The position numbers were made by a program, and so were the translations under genes. A model generated the notes under the pieces. It worked only from the letters and a program-made list of their open reading frames with translations, searched no databases and was not told the origin of the DNA. From assembly GCA_019059635.1 (NCBI GenBank), contig JAGVRJ010000001.1:1426001-1490000 (forward strand): a DNA stretch of 64,000 bases, given 5' to 3'. Shown here one piece after another: positions 11,945 to 22,230 of the stretch (positions are counted from its first letter, which is position 1; the number at the start of each line of letters is the position of its first letter). The stretch comes from Proales similis. Lineage: Eukaryota > Rotifera > Eurotatoria > Ploima > Proalidae.

Positions 11945-13699
11945 ATGGCTCAACAAGCGGCCGAGCTCGGCGACTCACAGCTCGCCTTTAAGATTTTTTT
12001 TATTCCCGACGAAAACGAAAATTGGAAGCAAACGTACGATTTACTAGTTGACTATTTACAGCAAGAGAGTTCGAGTTATATTTGGAACAATGAGAAATTG
12101 CGCCTGGGCAAGCCGGCGCGTTGCGACGACCAAATGTTCGTGTGCGATGGAACGCTGGATTTCGGTGACAATCTCGACGACGAATGGTTCGTTCTTCATC
12201 TGCTGTTCAAGCTTAGCGCCAAGCGAAAAGGAAAGCTTGCAGCTCAGATTGTGGACAGCGACGGAGAGTTCATGCTCATTCACGCGGCCAATGTGCTTCC
12301 CGAATGGGCGTCGAGCGCCACCCAAATGACCAATCGAGTATTCATTCGCAACGGGCGAGTGCACATCATACCTCCAGCAACGAATCCATCTCAAGTCACT
12401 TATCTGCCTGCGGCCGGCTCACTTCCAAACGCCTATCACGGAGCCAAGATCGTGCTCGACTTTCCCAAGCTGACCAAAGCCGACAGCCGCATCCAAGCCT
12501 GCATCCGTTCGCGCTTGGAGCCGTTCAACCCTTCGACAAACCAGACGCCGTCATATCTGCATCGAAGCACGTGCCTTATTCCGGTCAAGCTGGCCATGCT
12601 GCTCAAGAGCAGTCCCTCGCTGATCGCCGCAGCCATAAACCGCTTCTGTGACAAAGACCCGGCCGATTTGAGGCAATGCCAGACACTGTCTGTGTTCAAG
12701 CCGTGTGAAATGGTGCAATACCAAGTGCTGTTCACCAAGCACTTGTACGGCAAGCTAAAGTATTGCGACTATCGGCCAGACAAACGGCACGAGTGGCCTG
12801 CAAGCGGGCAAGATTCGCTTGAAAAAGAACGCAGCATGCTCGGCTTTAAGCTCACCTGTGCGTTCGAGATCTACCTGAAGAGTCTAATGAAGAGGCCGGA
12901 CAAGCGTCGCACGCTGGACCAGTTCATCGAGCGTCTCGAGCGTCTTGGATACTTCAAGGGCTATTTGCCTCACTCGCAGCCTTACAATGAACTGTACGAA
13001 AAAGCGAAGCAGAACTTCGACTCGATTAATCAAGAGCCCTCAGACACTCAGAGCGACTTCGAGGACTTGTTCGACAGCTATTACTTGAAGCAGATCACTT
13101 GTGACGAATACGGCCCGAGCGAACTGAAGCAGGAGATAATCAGAAGCTGCTCTGAACAGCGCCAGGACGATAGCGACGAGTGGCTGTGCGTCGACGCGCC
13201 TCAACTCGACGACTACCTTGAAATGTACTCGCGCGGCGAGGCCAGTTCGACCTACGACCTTCGAATAATCTCGAACGCGTTCAAAAAGTTCATCAAGGGA
13301 CGCGAGAAGAGCGGCGGTGTGCTCGATGGCGTGGCATACGAAGGAATCGACCCGAACGACACCGATCTAGTCGATTTCAATGTTGAAACAATCGAGGCCA
13401 ACCTGAGAGAGGCGCTGAAAATGAACGAAGAAGGAGACGAACGAGAATCGAAAGCAGACGATAGCGACGAGGCCGAGTCGTTCTACGAAATAGACGAGAA
13501 CGAAGGTGGCCAGCTCGACTCTTACATCAGAGAGATGGACGAGGAGCTAAAGGGCGAGGAGAAGCTCGGCAGAAAGACGAGCGATCAGAGCGAACTCGAC
13601 ATCGACCTTGAGCTCGTTTCCAACGCACTCGAATCCTATTCGTCACAGATCGGCCTCTCTGGCCCAGTCTCAAACATCCTCAAATCTCTTGGACTTTAA
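11945..13699 (+). CDS. ECD: Ecdysoneless (ECD/SGT1 family) cell-cycle and splicing regulator
   Basis: Single exon of 584 residues. ECD proteins work with the PRPF8/R2TP machinery in spliceosome assembly and in cell-cycle control, and are needed for ecdysone production in flies. The N-terminal half carries the conserved ECD core: W-N near residue 32, DDEWFVLHLL around 80, LIHAANVLPEWA near 110, then VFIRNGRVHIIPP. The C-terminal third is acidic and disordered, with SDEAESFYEIDENEG. The ATG at 11945 is the first in frame after the LYRM4 stop; the codons just upstream belong to the end of LYRM4 in another frame. There is no room for a promoter between the two genes, so this cistron may be read from a dicistronic mRNA or use a site inside LYRM4 intron 2. 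Confidence 0.93.
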   Translation: MAQQAAELGDSQLAFKIFFIPDENENWKQTYDLLVDYLQQESSSYIWNNEKLRLGKPARCDDQMFVCDGTLDFGDNLDDEWFVLHLLFKLSAKRKGKLAAQIVDSDGEFMLIHAANVLPEWASSATQMTNRVFIRNGRVHIIPPATNPSQVTYLPAAGSLPNAYHGAKIVLDFPKLTKADSRIQACIRSRLEPFNPSTNQTPSYLHRSTCLIPVKLAMLLKSSPSLIAAAINRFCDKDPADLRQCQTLSVFKPCEMVQYQVLFTKHLYGKLKYCDYRPDKRHEWPASGQDSLEKERSMLGFKLTCAFEIYLKSLMKRPDKRRTLDQFIERLERLGYFKGYLPHSQPYNELYEKAKQNFDSINQEPSDTQSDFEDLFDSYYLKQITCDEYGPSELKQEIIRSCSEQRQDDSDEWLCVDAPQLDDYLEMYSRGEASSTYDLRIISNAFKKFIKGREKSGGVLDGVAYEGIDPNDTDLVDFNVETIEANLREALKMNEEGDERESKADDSDEAESFYEIDENEGGQLDSYIREMDEELKGEEKLGRKTSDQSELDIDLELVSNALESYSSQIGLSGPVSNILKSLGL

Positions 13700-13819
13700 T
13701 TTAACTCGAACTTTTCACTCATTTGCTCTGCCTTTATTCACTATTAAATAGAAGAAGAAATCGTTTAAATAAATGCGGCCGTCTCTAGCCGCTAGCTAAC
13801 AGATCTTGCTTTCAAACTG

Positions 13820-15078
13820 TCAGAGCAGCTGAATTTTTTGACCGAATGACGCCTCTTTGCCTGCATCCAGCACGTAACGATCCGAGACGTATCCAGCCTC
13901 CACACAAACCGTTTCCTGGTACTCTAGGTCGCCAAAATCCGCCATTGACTTGGCTTTCTCGCTCCACGGATTCCAAACAACTTTTTCGTCGATCATTTCA
14001 TTCTTAATTTTTCGCAGTCGTCGGCTGCTGTATCATTTAAGCTACTCACCGGTGTCAGGCAGATTCTGTTTGGTCAGTTGAATCTTGCCCAGGCCAGTCT
14101 CGATCAAATGAGTTTGAGGCGTTGATTTATAGACACTGTGTGAGCGAATGATTGATCAGATCAGATGAGCCAAAGAAGAGCTTGAGCAAATAGCTTTTTG
14201 AGATTACCGGTCAGTTTCACCCTCGATTTGAACCAGTTCGGCTGTCTCGGTTTTGCTCTCACCGCCGGCAACCTTGTCCACGTACTCGAGTCCGTTCAGA
14301 TTGCTCACTCTCACGTTGGCAATGTCGTTCACTCTAAAGTAAGTGTGAAGCAAAGTGGTAAAGTCAAACTGGCTTTGTCCTTTGATTCTCAATAAGATTG
14401 ATCGTCATGAGATTGCGTCCAATTACGCTAATGCCCAACCTGTGTTCTTGACATCCAGTCGAGTTTGCAGCGATTTGGACCGCCTGAGCGTGACAGTGAA
14501 GACCAGTTCAAATTGATGATTCCAAACGGCTCTGGTCTCTGGGTCGTCTTTTAGGCTCAAGACCGCTGTTCTCGACTCGTCGTCCTTTAGGAAATCGCTT
14601 CGCTCAGACCCAGAGCTTGCGCACAATAAAAGTTAGAGCCCTGCCTCGTCCACTTCGACCAGAGTCCATCTTTTGGTGCGAGCGAATCCATGCTGAGGCC
14701 GATTTTCTGACCACGGACCGAAATTGGCTTAATCAAAGTGATTTGAGCCGACTTGAGAGCGGTTCGACGGCTATCACTTACGAAACACGATCGGAATTCC
14801 GCCGCGAATCGCTTTCTTGTTGTCAAACACGGCGTTTTTACTTGAGAAACGCGCGAATTAGACCCAAGCAGCCAAGCCGACGACGGTGATTTATGTACCT
14901 GACGAATATGAGCTCAGTCGAGTCGCAGATCCATGAGGTCAGTGTGGCGCCTTCGCATCGTCAGCATCAAAGTCGTTCTAATTCAGACACTTGAAGGGAG
15001 CAGCTGAGTGTTACCGTGAAAGTGAATGGTCGCCTTGTTCTCTTCGTCTAATTGCAACGTTACCAAGTCGCTCTGCAT
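13820..15078 (-). CDS. Glucose-6-phosphate 1-epimerase (hexose-6-phosphate mutarotase)
   Basis: Interconverts alpha- and beta-anomers of glucose 6-phosphate; galactose-mutarotase fold, cytosolic. Eight small exons on the minus strand (15078-15015, 14950-14899, 14840-14782, 14727-14654, 14584-14427, 14387-14208, 14135-14050, 13980-13820) give 277 residues. Family landmarks are all present: ATLTSW, KAIRGGIPIVFPNFGPW, RPQHGFAR (catalytic-site His), LLHTYFRV, GLEYVDK, ETDRVY and [21 protein letters not shown] ... VCVEAG. Several introns are 40-75 bp. The junction after DVKNTG uses donor GTAATT and is the least certain; it adds about six residues relative to relatives. The gene diverges from kynureninase across 256 bp. 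Confidence 0.9.
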
Positions 15079-15287
15079 GTTCGCTTGATGGGAGTGTCGG
15101 ACGGATCAGTAAATGTCGAGTCTGAGCAAAAAAAGTTGCATAATAGAACCAAAATAGCTCGACTCTTCAAGACAAATTCTCGACGTTCAGTTTTCGACTT
15201 TGAATATGGAGCGCAAAGCAAAGACAACTCCGAGCCGAGAAGATAAGATCTGAGTGGAGAGTACTAGTGTTGCCGATAAGACCCTCC

Positions 15288-15296
15288 TATATAAAG
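15288..15296 (+). promoter_or_regulatory. TATA box of the kynureninase gene
   Basis: TATATAAAG lies 6 bases before an in-frame ATG at 15302 but 39 bases before the ATG at 15335. A TATA box normally sets transcription start about 30 bases downstream, so the first ATG would not be transcribed. The second is the likely start, which also matches the family N-terminus. Confidence 0.6.
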
Positions 15297-15334
15297 TGAG
15301 CATGCCGGGCGAGCCGTTGCAATTGGCGTTCGAA

Positions 15335-17226
15335 ATGTCGACGAGTTTGGCTAAACTGCAAGCGCTCGCTCAAGAATGGCGACTAGACCTTTATTCAGAC
15401 GAGTTTGCGACTCAGCTTGACGAGAAGCAGCTGTGGCCGCACCACCGTGAAAAGTTCTTTTATCCAAAAGTCGGCGACCTGTCCCAGGGTACGCGGACGA
15501 GGAGCCGTTCATCGATCAAGTCTAGTTTGATTCGTTTCATTTTAAAGTCGATCCAGGCCTTGTTGATGGCCCCGAGCAAGAGTGCATTTATTTGTGCGGA
15601 AACTCGCTCGGACTTCAGCCACGAACGGCCAGGGAGTATGTTGGCCGTCAGTTCGACAAATGGGCTCGAATGTAAGCTTGCTTTACATATCGACACATGA
15701 AGCAGAGGCGAATTGAATGAGCTAAACAGAGGAGTGAACGGACACTTTGAGGGCGAGCTCCCCTGGGCCGAGTGTGAGTTGCCGCTTCGTCCGGCCATGG
15801 CCAGAATTGTCGGCGCCAACACAGAAGAGGTTAACATCCTCAACTTCTTGACCGTCAACATTCACCTGCTCATGGTTGGTGGCGATCGAAACTGCTTCTG
15901 GTTATTTCGAGTCACATCTCCTGCTCGATGCCAAGATTTCATTTTTCCGACCTGAGGGCAAGCGGCACAAAATTCTGTTGGAAGACAAGGCCTTTCCAAG
16001 TGACCATGTAGGTGCCCGATCAATACGCTCATCTGAATGGCCAATCTGACTTGGCTCAAGTACGTGGTCGAGTCGCAGCTTCGACTGCACGGATTAGATC
16101 CGGCCACGAGCATGGTGCTCATTCGACCGCGAGAAGGAGAGGCGTCGTTCAGGACAGAGGACATTGTGGCCAAGATACGCGAAGAAGGAGAAGAGCTCGC
16201 GCTGGTCTTTCTCAGCGGCGTGCACTACTTCACCGGACAGTTCTTTGACATGGAAACAATAACCAAAGCGGCCCATGAGCAGGTTTCACTCGGTAATCGC
16301 CCTCGGCCGAGCCAACTCAGTGAATCGATTCAAAGGGATGCTACATCGGATGGGACCTGGCTCATGCAGTCGGCAACGTGCCACTCAAGCTACACGATTG
16401 GAACGTGGACTTTGCTGCCTGGTGCACTTACAAATACCTGAACGGTGGCGCCGGCAGCATCGGAGGTCTTTTCATTCACGAGAGGCATTTCGACGCAAAT
16501 CTCATGCGACTGGACGGCTGGTGGAGTCACCGATCTGAGACTCGCTTTCAAATGACCAACAGTAAGTTATTTTAAATGAACACGCTCAAGTGCGGACAAC
16601 AATTTAACGAACCTGAACAGAGATGGAATATGCGCCCGGAGCGCTTTCTTATGCAATGAGTAATCCTTCGATGCTCCTATGCAGCTGCCTCAAGGCCAGT
16701 CTGGACGTAAGAGACGCTCGCTCGACTCGCTTTTCGTGCAAATTCGCATTCGCCTTCAGATTTTCGACGAGGTCGGAATGGAACGACTGCGAGAACGGTC
16801 GCTGATGCTCACCGGCTATCTGGACGCTCTTCTTCGCAATCAGTTCAAAGAGGGTGAGTCGACCGATCGCTCATCAAAAACAACTCAAATCTGGACAAAC
16901 CAAAAATAGGCAGCTTCTCATTTGGCTATCTGACGCCAAATGACTCGACGCAGAGAGGAGCTCAACTTTCGCTAAAATTCGCCAAAAATGTGCGTCAAGT
17001 TCACGAAGAGTTGGAAAAGCGCGGCGTTGTGGTAGGCGAACCACTGGAGTCCAATTTAATCTGACCTTGGTGCTTTATTGGAAATTTTGAAAAGTGCGAC
17101 TTTCGAGCGCCCGACGTGCTGCGCTTCGCTCCGGCGCCTCTCTACAACACTTTTAGTGAAATGTACCGTTTTTCTCAAATATTGAACGAATGCTTTCAAG
17201 TAGTCTATGGCAGCAGCAATAACTGA
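15335..17226 (+). CDS. KYNU: Kynureninase
   Basis: PLP-dependent cytosolic enzyme that cleaves kynurenine and 3-hydroxykynurenine to anthranilate or 3-hydroxyanthranilate plus alanine, in tryptophan breakdown. Ten exons (15335-15488, 15557-15671, 15730-15874, 15936-16007, 16061-16282, 16336-16561, 16621-16706, 16760-16853, 16910-17031, 17095-17226) join in phase to 455 residues, close to the human 465. Motifs: [59 protein letters not shown], the PLP-binding lysine in [11 protein letters not shown], and [12 protein letters not shown] at the end. Start choice rests on the TATA box at 15288. It shares its upstream region with the epimerase gene on the other strand. Confidence 0.96.
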
Positions 17227-17566
17227 TCAATTAATGGCGTCAATTTAATCAGAGACGATTAATGGAAACTAATTCAAAATAAAGAGTTTAGTTTTATTCT
17301 CATTTCGAAAGTCGAGGCAAGGGCGAACAGGGCTTGAATGACGAGACGCAGCTTGTCACAGAGCCACCCAAAGAGGGCTCGGACAAATGCGCGGTGCGAG
17401 GCAAACTAATATGCAATTGAAGCATGTGCATGCAAAAGAAGTGTCGGAGAGCAACAGTCGATTGGTCTGTGCGCATTAAAATCAAATTCGTCTAACGCGC
17501 ATTTGAATCAGCGAAATTAAAAGCTCCCGTATCGTTTTAACATTTACAGCTTCAACTCAGTGCGCA
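17227..17566. other. Intergenic, kynureninase to proteasome alpha 5
   Basis: 340 bp containing the kynureninase 3' end and the upstream region of PSMA5. An acceptor-like CATTTACAG lies 18 bases before the PSMA5 ATG. I see no other feature. Confidence 0.4.
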
Positions 17567-18709
17567 ATGTTCTTGACGCGTTCCGAATACGATCACGGTG
17601 TGAACACATTCTCGCCCGAAGGCCGTCTCTTTCAGGTCGAATATGCCTTGGAAGCAATTAAGGTGCCCATTTGCGTGTTGCGTGTCAATTGTCGCAGTTC
17701 TGTCGCCATTTCTGTCTTTTTCAGCTCGGCTCGACCGCGATCGGAATCAAAACCCCGGAGGGCGTCATACTCGCTGTTGAGAAGAGAGTGACCTCGTCGC
17801 TCATCATTCCGAACAGCATTGAGAAGATTGTTGAAATCGACAGCCACACAGGCAAGTGACAACATCCTTTTTCTGATCGTCCGTTCTCAAGCTAAACCGA
17901 GTTCAGCTTGCGCCATGAGTGGCCTGATCGCCGACTCCAAGACTCTGATCGACAAAGCTCGCGTCGAAGCGCAGGTAAGAGTAACAAACAATGAAAAATG
18001 AAAAATTGACGATCGATGAGCCGGTCGGCTTTAGAACCATTGGTTTAGCTACAATGAGAAAATGTCTATCGAGTCAATCACTCAGGCCGTCTCAGACCTT
18101 GCTCTGGCCTTCAGCGACCAGGACGAAGAGCTATACGCAATGGTGGGCTACTTCAAGTCAATTCTGCGATATTTGTTCTCAATTTGAACTCTACATCGAT
18201 TAGAGCCGACCTTTCGGCGTGGCCCTGCTGTTTGCCGGCGTCGACGAGACTGGACCTCACTTGTAAGCCTCGAGTCCCCAGTCCGCTCTGCTGCTCGTCT
18301 CACCCTTGCACTTGGCAGGTTTCATTTGGAGCCGAGTGGCACCTTCCTCGAGTACGAGGCGAAAGCGATCGGCTCCGGCTCTGAGGGAGCTCAGCAGAAT
18401 CTGCAAGATATCTATCACAAAGTGAGCGCCCGTTTCTCTCTGCTCTGTGCGCGTCCGACTCAAGCTCTTTAAAAGAACATGACGCTCAAAGAAGCTGCCA
18501 AGCACGCGCTGACCATTCTGAAACAAGTGATGGAGGAGAAGCTCAGCTCGACCAACGTCGAGGTCTGTAGCTCACATTCTGTACCTGCGTTGGCTCTGAT
18601 TTCTCCAACAATTTCCACTCTTGTTTAGATGTCCATGGTCACCATACAGGACAAGCAGTTCCACTTGTTGAGCAAGGAGGAGATCGAAGAGGTCATCAAG
18701 GACATGTGA
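17567..18709 (+). CDS. PSMA5: 20S proteasome subunit alpha type 5
   Basis: Subunit of the outer ring of the 20S proteasome core, in cytosol and nucleus. Eight exons (17567-17662, 17725-17851, 17907-17974, 18035-18142, 18204-18262, 18319-18421, 18476-18562, 18629-18709) give 242 residues, one more than human. The alpha-subunit signature is intact ([19 protein letters not shown], then [16 protein letters not shown]). The rest follows alpha 5: [48 protein letters not shown] and [15 protein letters not shown]. The N-terminal threonine of active beta subunits is absent, as expected. Exon 2 probably ends in a GC donor (AG-GCAAGT), which gives Thr-Ala-Cys where human has Ile-Gly-Cys. Confidence 0.97.
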
Positions 18710-18843
18710 GCATGCGACAATGCACCGTGTTTTATTTAATCACAAAATGCCAACTCATTGATTCAAATTGAAAAACAATTTCATCACCTCCCTATCACAT
18801 TCTATTCGCATTTTGGCTTTGGCTTTCAATATTTAGCCTTTTT

Positions 18844-18861
18844 CTTTCTCTCTCTCTCTTC
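18844..18861 (+). repeat. CT dinucleotide tract
   Basis: TCTTTCTCTCTCTCTCTTCT-type run between the convergent PSMA5 and RPA2 genes, followed by AATAAA near 18881. Confidence 0.6.
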
Positions 18862-19000
18862 TCATTCTCGATGTCGAGCAAAATAAACAACAATTCACAA
18901 GTCGCCTATCCAGAGGTGCTGTTGTTCAAATTGAGAAAAATCGATTCACTTGATTTTGTTTATTAAAAAACATTTCGTGTCGCCTCTCCTGAACTCAACT

Positions 19001-19882
19001 CTAGCTCATCGGCATGTAGTGGAACTCATCTTCGCAGCTGTAAATTAGACCGCGTTGTTCAAGGGACTTGAGTGCGTTCAGCACATGCCTATGCTCGGCT
19101 GAACGGTACTCGGTCTGAGCCGATTTCGACTTAAAGAGACGGTAGACATCGATTGACTTGCACGATCTGCAGACGTCAGCGTCGTTAAGCAGATTGGGCG
19201 AGTTGCTCATGCGAGTGACAAGCAGCTTCAACGTGGAGTGCACTTGCTCTATGAAATTTTCGCTTGAGTAGATGAGTTGCTCGGCGCACCCTTTTGAACT
19301 TTTATTTTCCGCGTCGGCGTTTCTAGCTGAATCGGCGCTTCTTCTCTCGGCCGCTTCCTGGCTGTCTAATTGAGCATAGAGCCTTGCCTTCAAAATCGGC
19401 GGCAGCAGCAGATGGAAAAGCTCCTCGGTCGAGCTTTGCACTTTGGTGCAAGAGAAGGCGTTTAGCTGAAGTTGACTTCCGAATAGATTGAGAGCCCCTC
19501 TAACAAATACAAGGTCGCCTCGTTTGGTCTCATCGCCCGCTAGGTGTCCCAATGACTTTTCCCGACCCAACATCTCAATTTGGTCGAGCAGACGCTCAAG
19601 CGACCCATACTCTACGTTGCCGGTATGCATCGAGCCGTCTCTTAGATTGCCCAGCAAATTGTTCTTCCAAACAAACACGTTCATTCGGCCAGTCGAGTCG
19701 TCCACAGTGAGGCGAAAGTTCTTTTCGTTTTCGAACATGTCCGTGACGAGGCCGCAAATGGCCACATTTCTGACCGCGTGGTTCTTGATTCTGACCATCG
19801 CGCCCGACGATATTTCGCTCTCGGCCGCCTCAATCAGGCTGCCGGCAAGGATGTCGGCGATAAAATACCGTTGGCAGGACAT
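19001..19882 (-). CDS. RPA2: Replication protein A 32-kDa subunit
   Basis: Middle subunit of the single-stranded-DNA-binding RPA trimer, used in replication and repair. Single exon of 293 residues. An OB fold occupies about residues 28-150 (VRIKNHAVRNVAICGLVTDM, FRLTVDDSTGRMNVFVWKN, LVFVRGALNLFGSQLQLNAF). A C-terminal winged-helix segment begins near residue 215 and ends with LKSLEQRGLIYSCEDEFHYM. The protein starts only a few residues before the RYFIADIL segment. The Ser/Thr-rich phosphorylated N-terminal tail of other RPA32 proteins is therefore missing, unless an upstream exon was overlooked; the sequence just upstream (to 19910) shows no suitable open reading frame joined to it. Confidence 0.88.
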   Translation of the reverse strand: MSCQRYFIADILAGSLIEAAESEISSGAMVRIKNHAVRNVAICGLVTDMFENEKNFRLTVDDSTGRMNVFVWKNNLLGNLRDGSMHTGNVEYGSLERLLDQIEMLGREKSLGHLAGDETKRGDLVFVRGALNLFGSQLQLNAFSCTKVQSSTEELFHLLLPPILKARLYAQLDSQEAAERRSADSARNADAENKSSKGCAEQLIYSSENFIEQVHSTLKLLVTRMSNSPNLLNDADVCRSCKSIDVYRLFKSKSAQTEYRSAEHRHVLNALKSLEQRGLIYSCEDEFHYMPMS

Positions 19883-20503
19883 CTCCGATGCAAATGCAAT
19901 TTCGACTCGCGCTTAGGCCATACAATAATTAGCCGCCGGCAATATTCACACATGGCGCGTGCATTCTCAACTAATCATTTCAAGACCATTCGTAAACTGC
20001 TCGGCCCAAGAGAGTCATTCTAAATGGCAGCAGAATAGGCTCAAGTCGGATAAAACGAGGTTTACCGCAATAATGGGCCTGACGTGGATTATTAGCTCCA
20101 GCGATGCCTGAGAACCGTTCGACACGTTCGACCGATATCCCCAACCAGCCCGTCAGGAAAATCTTTATCTCGGGCTTGCAGATGCGAAAGCATAATTTTA
20201 TTGATCGAAGACGAGAAAATTACGGGAATCAGCAGTAGCAGCAGGACCTTACTGGCCTATCTGGCTGTTGGTGAGCGCGGCCAACTCGTCACGGATAAGA
20301 CCGGCTCTTTCCTATCGACTTGAAAATTATAATAAATCAATACGAAAATGGTCTTGGTGGAACGAGGAAGACTCCGCTTGAGGCAGACTCGATTCGTTCA
20401 GTCATTCGACTATTCGGTTCATGCTTTTGTTCTTATGTGTGTGAATTCTAACGTCAGTCAGTTTGCATGAGCTTAGCTGCAAAGCAGTGGTGAAATTTCC
20501 AAA
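19883..20503. other. Intergenic region between divergent RPA2 and an acidic-protein gene
   Basis: 621 bp with no supportable ORF. It must contain both promoters. No TATA box or repeat stands out. Confidence 0.4.
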
Positions 20504-20965
20504 ATGAGCAGAGAACAAGAAGCGGATGAGAGATTTGCGAAGAAGCATTTGCTCAACGACGACGATGAAGAAGACAGTCCTGAAAATAATGATGACGAGA
20601 ACAAGCTGGAAAATTCACGCAGCAAAGCAGCCAAGCTTGAGTTAACCGATACATGCGATCGGCCAATGGAAAGCAAATATGAGGAAGCAGACAGCCAACC
20701 AGGCGAACAGGAAGTCAAGGAGAACGCTGAATCAGACCAACAACAAGATGGATTAGACCAATTCGGAAGCGAACCTGTTGAGCGAGAAGATGAAGCTGAC
20801 GAGGATGAGCGATCAGGCGAATCAGAGGACGCATTACGAGAGGAGAATGGATTTGAGGATGGCTGCAGTGATTACAGCTCTGATGCTCAACATGAGACTG
20901 ATGGCGCTCAAGATGAGGTTGACGGCACCCAAGATGAGGCACCCACTCGAAGCCAGTCTGGTTAA
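20504..20965 (+). CDS. Acidic, intrinsically disordered protein of unknown function
   Basis: Single-exon ORF of 153 residues, starting MSREQEADERFAKKHLLN. It is dominated by Glu, Asp, Gln, Ser and Asn, with no hydrophobic core, signal peptide or membrane segment. The C-terminal end has a short internal repeat (TDGAQDEVDGTQDEAP). Two AATAAA-type signals follow at about 21011 and 21027, which supports a real transcript. I do not recognise a family. The composition fits a nuclear or chromatin-associated acidic protein, but that is only a guess. Confidence 0.55.
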   Translation: MSREQEADERFAKKHLLNDDDEEDSPENNDDENKLENSRSKAAKLELTDTCDRPMESKYEEADSQPGEQEVKENAESDQQQDGLDQFGSEPVEREDEADEDERSGESEDALREENGFEDGCSDYSSDAQHETDGAQDEVDGTQDEAPTRSQSG

Positions 20966-22230
20966 TGATTGCTTCCTCCTGACTGTTGTAAAATTGTAGC
21001 CTTTAGCGCCAAATAAACCAGTTGTGAAATAAATCTAGGCCAGCTAATTTACCTCTTAGCCGAGCGACTGTCTGCTTCATTAAAATCCTCAGAGTCAAAT
21101 TGATTGGCAAACAAGAGCTTAGATTAAACCGTAAACCATTTCACGCGCAGTTTCAATGGCGCCTCTTTTATTTGAACTGAAATGAGAAATAGGGCAGACA
21201 CGAGTTGGCTCGTCGAGAATCTCATCGATCGGAAAGGGCCTTTTTAGATTGGATTGGCAGACCGGGGCAGCAGTTTTGCAATCAGCTATCACTCGATTAA
21301 CGCGAACGAGCTGATTGTTCTTTAAATTAAGTTCGGCCCTCATTTAGTTAAGCTCAATCTCAAATTGACACACACACACACACACCGCCTTAGATGCAGG
21401 ATTGCATTGCATCGTTAAACTTGTGCGGCACAGCGAAATTAGCAGCCGGCTAAAGCATGTCGGTTAGCTGACGTCAACTCATGCGTGCCTGCACACATTG
21501 ATTCTCAAGTAAACTGGAAACGAACTGAGAAACGAGTTTTTATTGTCGATCAGCAGAATTTTATTGTGTTCAGATTCGATCGATCGAAAGCATGCGTTAG
21601 TTTGAATGAGCGCGCAAGAAAATTGCCGCGTGGAGAGGAGGGAAATGGTTACTTGACAATACAAGAAATGCGCATTTCTATTCTCTGTCTCAGACGCACA
21701 TTCCACAGCAATCATGATCAAGGCATGACAATAGCCGGCAGTCAGGATTCATGACTGCCTACTAAATAGCATCGAAGCTCCTTTGTGCAATTGACTTGTC
21801 TATCCAGCATTAGTTGGCTGTCAGTTAGGGAAGTGAAATTCATCATCATCCCATTCAGCGTCATTCCATTCAGCATCATCAGCATCATCTTGCTGGGTGT
21901 CCTTATCAGAGTCAGCAGCCATTATCAAACAATGAGCGTTTGAACCTTAATTTTGATTGGCTCCCATTCAATCTGATATTTGTTTAAATTACTTAATTTC
22001 TCAAGGCCTTCTTCTCATTCATCTGATTTTACACGGTCATTGACCGCTGCCGATGCCTTTCTAAATTCTTTCTATGATCGTGTCAGGAAGCAACATGTCA
22101 TCATTCTGACTCTCTTATAAAAAAAAGAATCAGACTGCAATTGTGCAAATGGAAGCCGTTTCGTTCTATTTTATTAACAAAGTGTTACAGCACGTAAAGC
22201 GTTTAATTATCGATCTTAGATAAGGTGCTC
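20966..22230. other. Gene-poor interval with a CA tract and a micro-ORF
   Basis: 1.27 kb holding the 3' end of the acidic-protein gene, a (CA)n tract at about 21368-21385, and a minus-strand micro-ORF listed separately. A TTTATT at about 22169 (AATAAA on the minus strand) fits the polyadenylation signal of the next gene. Confidence 0.4.
21821..21922 (-). CDS. Candidate 33-residue acidic micro-protein
   Basis: ATG at 21922 opens a 33-codon frame rich in Asp and Glu. It repeats an EWNDAEWDDDEF pattern with two tryptophans and ends HFPN. Short acidic chains with spaced tryptophans occur in DSS1/SEM1, the small proteasome and BRCA2 partner, but this one is half the usual length and lacks its C-terminal helix. 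It could be a genuine micro-protein, one exon of a spliced SEM1-like gene, or chance. Confidence 0.25.
   Translation of the reverse strand: MAADSDKDTQQDDADDAEWNDAEWDDDEFHFPN

Noticed and set aside
14587-14826. 79-codon minus-strand frame within the epimerase gene
   Set aside because: Crosses two introns of the epimerase in the wrong frame; the spliced model recovers the family motifs instead.
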